From Actinomycetota bacterium (lineage in GTDB: Bacteria; Actinomycetota; Thermoleophilia; Solirubrobacterales; Solirubrobacteraceae), in contig WLNX01000036.1 in assembly GCA_009699565.1 (NCBI GenBank), positions 1 through 11,071 on the forward strand: 11,071 bases of DNA, in the 5' to 3' direction. Shown piece after piece: positions 1 to 7,179 of the stretch; position 1 is the first letter of the stretch, and each line of letters opens with the position of its first letter. Below the pieces are notes generated by a model. The model searched no databases and was not told where the DNA came from. It saw only the letters and a list, made by a program, of their open reading frames with translations. The position numbers and the translations under genes were made by a program.

Positions 1-1
1 G

Positions 2-412
2 CCGGTTGAAGAGATCACACTTGACCGTGTTTTCATCGGCTCCTGCACCAACTCGCGGATCGGCGATCTTCGCGCCGCAGCCGGCGTAATCAAGGGACGC
101 AAGGTCGCAGAGTCGGTCTACGCGATGGTCGTTCCGGGATCGGTGCAGGTCAAGAAGCAGGCCGAGGAGGAAGGCCTCGACAAGATCTTCAGCGACGCGG
201 GATTCGACTGGAGGGGCGCAGGCTGCTCAATGTGCCTGGGTATGAATCCCGACACGCTTCAGCCGGAGGAGCGCTGCGCGTCAACCTCCAACCGAAACTT
301 CGAGGGGCGTCAGGGACGGGGCGGACGCACTCATCTGGTGAGTCCGCAGATGGCCGCCGCTGCGGCAATCGAGGGAAGATTCGTTGACATCCGAGACTGG
401 GACGGGGAGTAG
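2..412 (+). CDS. leuC: 3-isopropylmalate dehydratase large subunit, 3' fragment
   Basis: This is the last 136 codons of LeuC; the 5' part lies outside the window. With LeuD, LeuC forms the [4Fe-4S] isomerase that converts 2-isopropylmalate to 3-isopropylmalate in leucine synthesis. In the citramalate route the same enzyme converts citramalate to 3-methylmalate. The fragment begins just before the IGSCTNSR segment, whose Cys (bases 44-46) is a cluster ligand in the aconitase family. The other two ligands are the Cys pair in GCSMCLGMNPD (bases 224-226 and 233-235). STSNRNFEGRQG, the substrate-binding Arg region, follows, and the C-terminus has the usual SPQMAAAAAIEG stretch. All ligands in this part are intact and the frame is open. 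The stop at 410-412 is 2 bases from the leuD start, so the two subunits are almost certainly cotranscribed and translated in step. Related hydro-lyases such as homoaconitase are less likely given the leuD and leuB neighbours. Confidence 0.95.
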   Translation, partial: PVEEITLDRVFIGSCTNSRIGDLRAAAGVIKGRKVAESVYAMVVPGSVQVKKQAEEEGLDKIFSDAGFDWRGAGCSMCLGMNPDTLQPEERCASTSNRNFEGRQGRGGRTHLVSPQMAAAAAIEGRFVDIRDWDGE

Positions 413-414
413 TT

Positions 415-978
415 GTGGATCCGATTGACGTCATCGACGGGAAGGTTTCGGTGCTCGACAGGGACGACGTCGACACCGACCAAATCATCCCCAAGCAGTT
501 CCTGAAGCGAATTGAGCGAACCGGCTTCGGTGAGTTCCTCTTCCACGACTGGAAGCAGGAGGAGGGCTGGGAACTGGACCCCAACCCGATTCTTGTGGCC
601 GGTCGAAACTTCGGCTGCGGCTCCTCCCGCGAGCACGCACCGTGGGCACTTGAGGATTACGGCTTTAGAGCGATCATCGCGCCATCGTTCGCCGACATCT
701 TCTTTTCCAACTCGACCAAGGTCGGCCTCCTGCCGGTCCGGCTTACCGTCGACGAATGCAAGGCAATTGCCGACGCGGGCGCTGCTCGAATCGATCTCGA
801 CGCGCAGCAGGTGACCTATGGAGACGGTCAGGTCGCGAACTTCGATCTCGACCCGGAGATCAAGCGCCGGCTCCTCGACGGGCTCGACGACATCGCGCTG
901 ACAATGTTCGAGACCGAACTGATCGACGCATATGAGTCGACGATGGAGCGGGTAGGGCCCGTCACGACGTCACTGTGA
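415..978 (+). CDS. leuD: 3-isopropylmalate dehydratase small subunit
   Basis: LeuD (187 aa, a little shorter than the ~200 aa E. coli protein) is the swivel-domain partner of LeuC. It shapes the substrate pocket for isopropylmalate or citramalate isomerisation in the cytoplasm. Diagnostic segments are DVDTDQIIPKQFLK (about residues 18-31) and AGRNFGCGSSREHAPWAL (about 62-79), the latter containing the substrate-recognition loop region. IIAPSFADIFFSNSTKVGLLP (about 87-107) is also typical. The GTG start at 415 is chosen because GGGGAG at 404-409 gives a ribosome binding site with 5-base spacing inside the end of leuC, and because the N-terminus then aligns with the family. The stop overlaps the leuB start (GTGA, 975-978), which points to translational coupling. 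No missing residues or frameshift are seen. Confidence 0.96.
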   Translation: MDPIDVIDGKVSVLDRDDVDTDQIIPKQFLKRIERTGFGEFLFHDWKQEEGWELDPNPILVAGRNFGCGSSREHAPWALEDYGFRAIIAPSFADIFFSNSTKVGLLPVRLTVDECKAIADAGAARIDLDAQQVTYGDGQVANFDLDPEIKRRLLDGLDDIALTMFETELIDAYESTMERVGPVTTSL

Positions 979-2015
979 GCGGCTCGCGAGTAGCGCTGCT
1001 TCCCGGTGACGGGATTGGTCCCGAAGTGATCGACGCTGCAGTAGTGGTCTGCGATTCCTTCTGCCCAGGCGATTACCAATTCGAGACCCACCTCTTTGGC
1101 GGCTGTTCGATCGACGCGAGCGGCACGGCAATGACCGATGAAACGCTTGAAGCCTGTAGGGCTGCCGATGCGGTGCTCCTTGGCGCGGTAGGGGGCCCCA
1201 AGTGGGATACGACCGACGCGGACGCGCCGCGCCCTGAACAAGGCCTCCTAGGCCTGCGCAAAGGGCTCGGCCTGTTTGCAAACCTCCGGCCCGTCCGTGC
1301 GATCGCGGCTCTGGTGGACGCAAGTCCACTGCGTCCAGAGCGCATCGAGGGAACAAACCTTCTCGTTGTCCGCGAGTTGACCGGCGGCATCTACTTTGGG
1401 GAGAAGAAGCGGACCGAGCTGATGGCAAGCGACCTCTGCGAGTACAGCGTTGAGGAGGTCGAGCGGATCGCGCGGGTCGCCTTCTCGGCTTCAAGAGGCA
1501 AGGTGTCGAGCATCGACAAGGCCAACGTTCTTGAGACGAGCAGGCTTTGGCGCGAGGTTGTAACGCGGGTTCACGCAGAGGAGTTCCCGCAGGTGGAGCT
1601 CGAACACGTCCTGGTCGACAACGCGGCGATGCAGCTTGTCTCTACGCCGGGTCAGTTCGACGTCATCCTCGCCGAGAACCTGTTCGGCGACATCCTCAGC
1701 GATGAGGCGGCGATGATCACGGGATCAATCGGAATGCTCCCGTCGGCAAGCATCGGCAACCCGGATGGACCGGGGCTGTTTGAGCCTGTTCACGGCTCGG
1801 CTCCCGACATCGCAGGGCAGGGCATCGCCAACCCGCTGGCAATGATCCTGTCGCTTGCGATGATGATGAGGCACGGATTCGGCCGCGAAGAGCAGGCGCT
1901 GGCAGTAGAATCGGCCGTCGATCAAGCCCTGGCGGGCGGCCTGAGGACGGCCGACCTCGGCGGCTCCGCTACGACCGACGAAGCCACGGCAGCCGTCTTG
2001 GCCCATCTGAAGTAG
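975..2015 (+). CDS. leuB: 3-isopropylmalate dehydrogenase
   Basis: LeuB (346 aa, usual length) is the NAD-dependent oxidative decarboxylase that turns 3-isopropylmalate into 2-oxoisocaproate. In organisms using citramalate it also turns 3-methylmalate into 2-oxobutyrate. The sequence shows LLPGDGIGPEV (residues 8-18), GAVGGPKWD (70-78), the substrate-binding LRKGLGLFANLRP (94-106) and Arg133. RELTGGIYFGEKK holds the catalytic Tyr140, DKANVLETSRLW the catalytic Lys182. The metal-binding aspartates are Asp215, Asp239 and Asp243, the last two in NLFGDILSDEAAMI. The NAD-binding motif FEPVHGSAPDIAGQGIANPLA is at 269-289. These features favour LeuB over isocitrate or tartrate dehydrogenases. The GTG start overlaps the leuD stop by 4 bases and no independent strong ribosome binding site is evident, so coupling to leuD is likely. 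Confidence 0.96.
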   Translation: MSGSRVALLPGDGIGPEVIDAAVVVCDSFCPGDYQFETHLFGGCSIDASGTAMTDETLEACRAADAVLLGAVGGPKWDTTDADAPRPEQGLLGLRKGLGLFANLRPVRAIAALVDASPLRPERIEGTNLLVVRELTGGIYFGEKKRTELMASDLCEYSVEEVERIARVAFSASRGKVSSIDKANVLETSRLWREVVTRVHAEEFPQVELEHVLVDNAAMQLVSTPGQFDVILAENLFGDILSDEAAMITGSIGMLPSASIGNPDGPGLFEPVHGSAPDIAGQGIANPLAMILSLAMMMRHGFGREEQALAVESAVDQALAGGLRTADLGGSATTDEATAAVLAHLK

Positions 2016-2036
2016 CGCGAAAACTAGGAGCAGACG

Positions 2037-2987
2037 GTGCAAGCAAGCGATCAAATCTGGATGAACGGCAAGTTTGTGCCCTGGGAGGACGCCCAGGTAC
2101 ACGTGCTCACGCACGCGCTGCACTACGGAACTTCTGTGTTCGAAGGCGTTCGTTGCTACGACACGGAACTCGGGCCGGCAGTGTTCCGCCACCGTGACCA
2201 TGTTGACCGGCTCTTTGCTTCGGCAAGGGCTTACTTCATGGATCTGCCGTTTACCGCTGACGAGATCCAGAGCGCGACGCTCGAGCTGATCTCCCGCAAC
2301 GGGCTGCGGTCCTGTTACATCAGGCCGATCGCCTACCGCGGGTACGGTTCGATGGGTCTGTTCCCGCTCACCGTTGACGTAGACGTGACAATTGCCTGCT
2401 GGGAGTGGGGCCTCTATCTCGGAGAGGACGGCAAGCGTGACGGAATCCGCGGCAAGATCAGCAGCTGGCGACGGATTTCGCCAAACGCTCTGATCCCTTA
2501 CGCCAAGGCTGGCGGTCAGTACCTGAACAGCATCCTCGCCAAGGTTGAGGCGCACAATGCCGGCTACGACGAAGCGATCCTGCTCGACCATCTCGGCAAT
2601 GTCTGCGAGGGAACCGGGGAGAACATCTTCGTCATCCGTGACGGGGAGATCGCGACGCCGCCGATGACTTCGTCAATCCTTGAGGGAATCACGCGTGCAT
2701 CGATCATCAAGATCGCAGCAGACATGGGCCACACGGTCGTCGAGCGCGAGATTGCAGCCGACGAGCTGGCGCTGGCTGACGAGGTATTCCTGACCGGCAC
2801 CGCCGCCGAGATGGTGCCGGTGCGCGAGATCGATGACCGTCCAGTCGGGGAAGGCAAGCCGGGGGAGATCACCAAGGCCTTGCTTGAGGTCTACGAGGAC
2901 GCACTCCACGGGCGCGACGAGCGCTACACCGATTGGCTCGACCCAGTCCCCGAGGGCCCCAGCGGCGGCAAGGCAGACGCGGCATGA
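2037..2987 (+). CDS. ilvE: branched-chain amino acid aminotransferase
   Basis: This 316 aa fold-type IV PLP enzyme is expected to carry out the final reversible transamination of 2-oxo acids to leucine, isoleucine and valine with glutamate. Key segments are MNGKFVPWEDAQVHVLTHALHYGTSVFEGVR (residues 9-39) and YIRPIAYRGYGSMGL (94-108). PYAKAGGQYLNSILAK contains the PLP lysine Lys157. GNVCEGTGENIFVI contains Glu191, which contacts the pyridine nitrogen. SSILEGITR and EVFLTGTAAEMVPV close the phosphate site. The pattern fits the IlvE subgroup better than D-amino acid aminotransferase or aminodeoxychorismate lyase. The GTG at 2037 has AGGAG at 2026-2030 with 6-base spacing, which fixes the start. 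The gene lies 21 bases after leuB and belongs to the same array. The C-terminal ~15 residues (Gly/Pro/Ala/Lys-rich) look non-conserved. Confidence 0.93.
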   Translation: MQASDQIWMNGKFVPWEDAQVHVLTHALHYGTSVFEGVRCYDTELGPAVFRHRDHVDRLFASARAYFMDLPFTADEIQSATLELISRNGLRSCYIRPIAYRGYGSMGLFPLTVDVDVTIACWEWGLYLGEDGKRDGIRGKISSWRRISPNALIPYAKAGGQYLNSILAKVEAHNAGYDEAILLDHLGNVCEGTGENIFVIRDGEIATPPMTSSILEGITRASIIKIAADMGHTVVEREIAADELALADEVFLTGTAAEMVPVREIDDRPVGEGKPGEITKALLEVYEDALHGRDERYTDWLDPVPEGPSGGKADAA

Positions 2988-3028
2988 GCACAAGGCAGCG
3001 ACGAATTCGGGAGCGGCCCGCGCAATAG
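2984..3028 (+). other. possible 14-codon leader ORF after ilvE
   Basis: An ATG at 2984 overlaps the ilvE stop as ATGA and opens a 14-codon frame with five arginines, ending at TAG 3026-3028. The stop codon sits in the loop and first stem base of the hairpin at 3013-3038. A coupled micro-ORF ending inside a hairpin in front of a biosynthetic gene resembles an attenuation-type leader. It is not enriched in Ile, Leu or Val codons, however, and could be chance. What is seen is the overlap and the position; any regulatory role is inference. Confidence 0.2.
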
Positions 3029-3038
3029 CGCGCGCCGC
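3013..3038 (+). promoter_or_regulatory. GC-rich hairpin in the ilvE-cimA gap
   Basis: GCGGC (3013-3017) pairs with GCCGC (3034-3038), and CGCGC (3019-3023) with GCGCG (3028-3032). They are separated by one C-C mismatch and closed by an AATA loop. That gives ten GC pairs, by far the strongest structure in the 117-base gap. No U-rich tract follows, so it is not a standard intrinsic terminator. It could pause RNA polymerase, act as an attenuator, or mark an mRNA processing or stability boundary between ilvE and cimA. No convincing -35/-10 pair was found in the rest of the gap, and the cimA ribosome binding site lies 53 bases downstream. Confidence 0.45.
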
Positions 3039-3104
3039 GACCAGCTACACGGCGCCTATCGAGGTGCCATTCGTACTGCCCTGCTTAAGAGAAGGACCCA
3101 ATAG

Positions 3105-4688
3105 ATGAACTCGACAATCCAGCTATACGACGCGACCCTCCGAGACGGAATGGGTGGCGGCGGGATGAGCCTCACCGCGCAGGAGAAGTTGCGCGTAGTC
3201 GAACGGCTCGACGCACTCGGCATCGACATGATTGAGGCCGGATTCCCCTCGTCCAATCCCAAAGAGGCAGAGCTCTTTGAGCTGCTTGCGGCCGCTCCGC
3301 TTTCGACCGCCGTGATCGTTGCCTTCGGAATGACACGTCGGCGCGGAGTGTCGGCCGAGAACGACGAGGGCCTCAATGTTCTTGCGGCGTCGATAGCGCC
3401 TGCCGTGACGCTCGTAGGGAAGTCGTCCCCGCTGCACGTCGAAAAGGTCGTGCGGGTCTCGCGCGAAGAGAACCTCGAGATGATCGCCGGGTCTGTCGCT
3501 TTCATTGCAGGCGCCGGCAAACGAGCACTCTTCGACGCGGAGCACTTCTTTGACGGCTGGCGCGAGGATTCGCAGTACGCGCTCGAAACGCTGCAGGCCG
3601 CCATCGACGCTGGGGCCGAACGGGTCGTCCTCTGCGACACGAACGGCGGCTCGATGCCCAGCCAGATAACTGAAACCGTGCTCGCGGTTCGCGAGGCGCT
3701 TCCGAACGCGCTGATCGGGATCCACACCCACGATGACGGCGGCTGCGCCGTAGCTAATTCGCTGGTGGCGATCGAGGCCGGCGCTACGCAGGTCCAGGGG
3801 ACACTGAACGGCATCGGGGAGCGGACAGGCAACGCAAACCTTGTCACGATCAACGCCGACCTCCAGCTAAAGAGGGGCATCGAGGGACTCGCTGCCGAGA
3901 ACCTCGCACGGCTGACCGAAACCGCGCACTTCCTTGACGAGCTGCTCAACCGGGCCCCCAACCCTGCCCAACCGTACGTCGGCAAGAACGCGTTTGCCCA
4001 CAAGGCCGGCATGCACGCAGCCGGTGTCAGTGCTGATCCCGGAACCTTTGAACACATCGACCCTTCACTGGTCGGCAATCGCAGCGAGGTCATTGTCTCC
4101 GAGCTGGCCGGGCGAGCCACGATCGCCGAGAAGGGGAGCCTGGCGGGTCTCGATCTAGATGCCGCCGTCAGCGCTCGCATCGTCGATAAGGTCAAAGAGC
4201 TCGAGCATGCGGGGTACCAGTTTGAGGCAGCCGACGGCTCTTTCGAATTGCTGATGCGCCGAGAGTCGGGCAGCTACGAACCTCTCTTCAGGCTTGAGAG
4301 CTGGAGTGTCACCGTTGAGCAGTCGGCCGACGGTGCGGTTGCTAGCGAGGCGACGATTGTCATCTGGCTCGGCGATCAGCGTTACGAGCGGCGCGCAACC
4401 GGGAACGGTCCCGTCAACGCGCTCGACAGCGCTCTTCGAAGCGCAATCGTCGAGGTGCACCCGGAGGTCGCCGATGTCGAGCTCGTCAACTACAAGGTGA
4501 GGATCCTCGACGAGAGCCATGGAACTGATGCGGTCACTCGCGTCCTCATCGATGCATCGGACGGCGAGCGAGTATGGGGCACCATCGGTGTTGGCGAGAA
4601 TGTCATTGCCGCCTCGTGGCAGGCGCTTGTTGACTCGCTTGAGTTCATCCATCAGCCTGCGCTGGACAAGAAGGACGGGCAGCCGTGA
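3105..4688 (+). CDS. cimA: (R)-citramalate synthase
   Basis: This 527 aa DRE-TIM metallolyase of the LeuA superfamily most resembles citramalate synthases, which condense pyruvate with acetyl-CoA in the threonine-independent isoleucine route. The catalytic barrel opens with LYDATLRDG (residues 7-15; Arg13, metal ligand Asp14), then MIEAGFPSSNPKE (42-54). GIHTHDDGGCAVANS supplies metal ligands His207 and His209; NGIGERTGNANL holds Asn243. KNAFAHKAGMHAAGV (294-308) and TFEHIDPSLVGN (314-325) are the linker motifs typical of CimA. A C-terminal LeuA-dimer regulatory domain spans about 375-515. The length and the SNPKE segment favour CimA over LeuA or homocitrate synthase. The ATG at 3105 has GAAGGA at 3091-3096. 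The stop overlaps the next gene by 4 bases. Odd point: residues 16-21 read MGGGGM where relatives usually have a Gln after RDGx. Substrate preference is inferred, not shown. Confidence 0.85.
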   Translation: MNSTIQLYDATLRDGMGGGGMSLTAQEKLRVVERLDALGIDMIEAGFPSSNPKEAELFELLAAAPLSTAVIVAFGMTRRRGVSAENDEGLNVLAASIAPAVTLVGKSSPLHVEKVVRVSREENLEMIAGSVAFIAGAGKRALFDAEHFFDGWREDSQYALETLQAAIDAGAERVVLCDTNGGSMPSQITETVLAVREALPNALIGIHTHDDGGCAVANSLVAIEAGATQVQGTLNGIGERTGNANLVTINADLQLKRGIEGLAAENLARLTETAHFLDELLNRAPNPAQPYVGKNAFAHKAGMHAAGVSADPGTFEHIDPSLVGNRSEVIVSELAGRATIAEKGSLAGLDLDAAVSARIVDKVKELEHAGYQFEAADGSFELLMRRESGSYEPLFRLESWSVTVEQSADGAVASEATIVIWLGDQRYERRATGNGPVNALDSALRSAIVEVHPEVADVELVNYKVRILDESHGTDAVTRVLIDASDGERVWGTIGVGENVIAASWQALVDSLEFIHQPALDKKDGQP

Positions 4689-5794
4689 GCGATCCGATCC
4701 CGCTCGCCAAACCGGTCCTGGGTCAGGCGGAGGAGGACGCCGTGATCGCAGTACTGCGCTCGGGGCACCTCTCGCTTGGTCCGCGGGTGCCAGCGTTTGA
4801 AGAGGCGTTCGCGGTGAAGGTGGGAGCACCCTTCGCGAGCGCAGTGTCCAGCGGGACGGCCGGCCTCCAACTTGGCCTTCGTGCGATTGGAGTCAAGGAC
4901 GGGGACGAAGTCGTCACATCTCCACTCTCCTTTGTCGCCAGCGCCAACGTCTGCGTGATGGAGCGCGCGCGGCCCGTCTTCGTCGATATCGATCCGGTCA
5001 CGCTGACAATCGATCCCAGTGCCGCCGCGGCCGCGGTGACAGATCGGACGACGGCGATTCTTCCTGTTCACATATTTGGCTACCCCGCCGACATGGCGGC
5101 GCTGGACAAGATCGGTCTGCCGATGGTCGAAGATGCCTGTGAAGCGCTAGGCGCCCGCTATAGCGACGGCGCAGCGGTCGGAAGCCGCAGCAACCCTGCA
5201 GTCTTCGGTTTCTACGCCAACAAGCAGATCACCACCGGCGAGGGGGGAATGGTGACTGTCGGCGAGCTCTCACTGAAGGAGCAGATCGACTCGGAGCGCA
5301 ACCAGGGGCGCTCGGCCGACATGGCCTGGCTCGAACACGACCGGCTGGGATTCAACTACCGCCTCAGTGACATTGCCTGTGCGATCGGCCTCGCACAGCT
5401 CGACCGTCTGGATCAGATGATCGCTGACCGGCAGCGCGTTGCCGATCTCTACTACGAGAACCTTGCGCCGGTAGAGGGGCTTTCTCTGCCTTGCGCTAAT
5501 CAGGGAGAGGCACGCCGCGGCTGGTTCGTCTTCGTGGTGCAACTTCCACAGGGGGTCGATCGCGACGACACGATTCGGAGCCTCGGCAAGCTTGGCATTC
5601 AGTCCAAGCCCTACCTCCCGGCGATCCACTTGATGGCCTTCTACCGCGAGAGGTTTGGCCACACCGAGGGCGAATTTCCCGTCTGCGAGTCGGTCGCAGC
5701 GCAATCGGTCGCTCTACCGTTCTTCCCGGAAATGACCGAGGGCCAGGTTGAACGGGTCTGTGCAGCGCTGCGCGAGATTCTCGGTCAGACCTAG
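4685..5794 (+). CDS. DegT/DnrJ/EryC1/StrS family PLP-dependent aminotransferase
   Basis: This 369 aa fold-type I PLP enzyme belongs to the family that usually transaminates nucleotide-linked keto-sugars. The N-terminus PLAKPVLGQAEEDAVIAVLRSGHLSLGPRVPAFEEAFA is typical of the family. SSGTAGLQL (55-63) binds the PLP phosphate, VEDACEALGA (148-157) supplies Asp150 for the pyridine nitrogen, and FYANKQITTGEGGM contains the Schiff-base Lys180. NYRLSDIACAIGLAQLDRLD and GIQSKPYLPAIHL are also family signatures. The GTG start overlaps the cimA stop (GTGA), so translation is likely coupled to cimA. No sugar-nucleotide or glycan genes are nearby, so the substrate cannot be named. A role in surface polysaccharide sugar synthesis is the default family inference, while the amino-acid neighbourhood leaves other keto substrates open. 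No catalytic residue is missing. Confidence 0.9.
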   Translation: MSDPIPLAKPVLGQAEEDAVIAVLRSGHLSLGPRVPAFEEAFAVKVGAPFASAVSSGTAGLQLGLRAIGVKDGDEVVTSPLSFVASANVCVMERARPVFVDIDPVTLTIDPSAAAAAVTDRTTAILPVHIFGYPADMAALDKIGLPMVEDACEALGARYSDGAAVGSRSNPAVFGFYANKQITTGEGGMVTVGELSLKEQIDSERNQGRSADMAWLEHDRLGFNYRLSDIACAIGLAQLDRLDQMIADRQRVADLYYENLAPVEGLSLPCANQGEARRGWFVFVVQLPQGVDRDDTIRSLGKLGIQSKPYLPAIHLMAFYRERFGHTEGEFPVCESVAAQSVALPFFPEMTEGQVERVCAALREILGQT

Positions 5795-5805
5795 ACTGCG
5801 GCACG

Positions 5806-7164
5806 ATGAGCCGCTTCAGTGAATCCCCTGATCCCGCCTTCGACGCGATCAACCGCTCCCTCGACGTAGACAAACGGCTGTGGCCGTACGACATCGCTCT
5901 GTCGAGGGCGCACGTGACGATGCTTGCTGCCCAAGGCATCATCAAGCAGGACGACGCCGGTGTGATCCAAGACGCCCTCAATGCAGTTGCCGGGGAATTG
6001 GAAGCAGGAATCTTCCCGTTTGAACCGTCCGACGAGGACATCCACATGGCGATTGAGCGGCGCGTTACTGAGATAGCGGGAGAGGCTGGTGGGCGCATTC
6101 ACACCGCCCGATCCCGCAACGATCAGGTGGCAACCGATCTGGTCCTCTTTACGCGCGACGCCGCTGGTGAGGCAATCGACGCCATCGAGCGGCTGATGGA
6201 GACGCTGATCGAAAAGGCTGAGGCGCACCTTGACTGGGCGCTCCCCGGTTACACCCATCTGCAGCGCGCCCAGCCGATCTATCTGTCGCATCACCTGCTC
6301 GCCTATGTCTGGATGCTTGCCCGCGATCGAGACCGCTTTCGGTTTGTCCTTTCGCAGTGCGACGAGCTTCCGCTTGGCGCCGGAGCGCTTGCGGGAGTCA
6401 ACTTCGACACCGATCGACAGCTCGTGGCCGGTGAGCTCGGCTTCCCGCGCGTATCGGCAAATTCACTCGACGCGGTCAGTAGTCGCGACTTCATTCTCGA
6501 CTACATGTCCGCTGCGGCAGTCTGCGCGACTCACCTTTCACGCCTCGGCGGCGAGCTCGTCCTCTGGTCTAGTCAGGAGTTCGGCTTCGTCGCCTTGCCC
6601 GACCGCTGGACCAGCGGATCCTCGCTGATGCCGCAGAAGAAGAACCCTGATGCGGCCGAGCTGCTGCGCGCTAAGGCTCCGCGCACAGTCGGCAATCTCT
6701 CGTCGTTTTTCGGCGTTCTCCACGCTCTGCCCCTGGCCTACAACAAGGACATGCAAGAGGACAAGGAGTACCTGTTCGACTCCGTGGACACGCTTGACCT
6801 CTCTCTTGCAGCGGCAACGGGAATGATCGATGGCGCTGTCTTTAACCGCGACGCGATGAGCGATGCGGCCTCCGACTCGATGATCGCGGCGACCGACCTC
6901 GCCGATTCGCTTGTGAAGCTGGGTGTCCCATTCCGCGAAGCACACGCGACGATCGGCAAGTTGGTCCGCGAAACCCTCGATTCGGGGCGCACCCTAGACT
7001 CGCTCTCGCTTGAGGAGCTGCGGCAATACAGCTTGTTTTTTGACGAAGAGACGACCGGTCTGCTCTCGCAGCAGGCTTGGCTTGAATCGAAGGACAGCCT
7101 CGGTGGAACGGCTTCGCGCCGCGTGGCGGATCAGCTCGCAGCAGCCCGTGGCCTGATCTCCTAA
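5806..7164 (+). CDS. argH: argininosuccinate lyase
   Basis: ArgH (452 aa, normal length) cleaves argininosuccinate to arginine and fumarate, the last step of arginine synthesis. It belongs to the fumarase/aspartase superfamily, which acts as cytoplasmic homotetramers. Motifs in order are FDAINRSLDVDKRLWPYDIALSRAH (about residues 12-36), DEDIHMAIERR (76-86) and GRIHTARSRNDQVATD (96-111). YTHLQRAQP contains the general-acid His151. GSSLMPQKKNPD (271-282) is the superfamily signature loop with the catalytic serine. The stretch GALAGVNFDTDR differs slightly from the common LAGTxxPIDR form. The ATG at 5806 lies 11 bases after the aminotransferase stop; no good Shine-Dalgarno is seen, so it may depend on upstream translation. 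Adenylosuccinate lyase or fumarase is excluded by the N-terminal block and the HTARSRNDQ segment. The stop lies 3 bases from the convergent PBP stop. Confidence 0.96.
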   Translation: MSRFSESPDPAFDAINRSLDVDKRLWPYDIALSRAHVTMLAAQGIIKQDDAGVIQDALNAVAGELEAGIFPFEPSDEDIHMAIERRVTEIAGEAGGRIHTARSRNDQVATDLVLFTRDAAGEAIDAIERLMETLIEKAEAHLDWALPGYTHLQRAQPIYLSHHLLAYVWMLARDRDRFRFVLSQCDELPLGAGALAGVNFDTDRQLVAGELGFPRVSANSLDAVSSRDFILDYMSAAAVCATHLSRLGGELVLWSSQEFGFVALPDRWTSGSSLMPQKKNPDAAELLRAKAPRTVGNLSSFFGVLHALPLAYNKDMQEDKEYLFDSVDTLDLSLAAATGMIDGAVFNRDAMSDAASDSMIAATDLADSLVKLGVPFREAHATIGKLVRETLDSGRTLDSLSLEELRQYSLFFDEETTGLLSQQAWLESKDSLGGTASRRVADQLAAARGLIS

Positions 7165-7179
7165 CCGTCAGCCGGTTGG
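7161..7179. terminator. hairpin spanning the convergent argH and PBP stop codons
   Basis: CTAACCG (7161-7167) can pair with CGGTTGG (7173-7179) around a 5-base loop, with one T-G wobble. The stem and loop contain both stop codons. The structure forms in either transcript, so it could be a weak shared 3'-end element. Neither direction has a T-run after the stem, so this is not a classical intrinsic terminator. Rho-dependent ending or read-through is equally possible. Confidence 0.3.

Noticed and set aside
1725..2591. 288-codon minus-strand frame opposite leuB and ilvE
   Set aside because: It crosses two well-supported genes and shows no family features; an antisense shadow.
3056..4195. Long open frame of 379 codons on the minus strand opposite cimA
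   Set aside because: It is Ser/Thr/Arg/Ala-rich without any family motif and lies wholly antisense to a gene with clear catalytic motifs. It is a GC-driven shadow.
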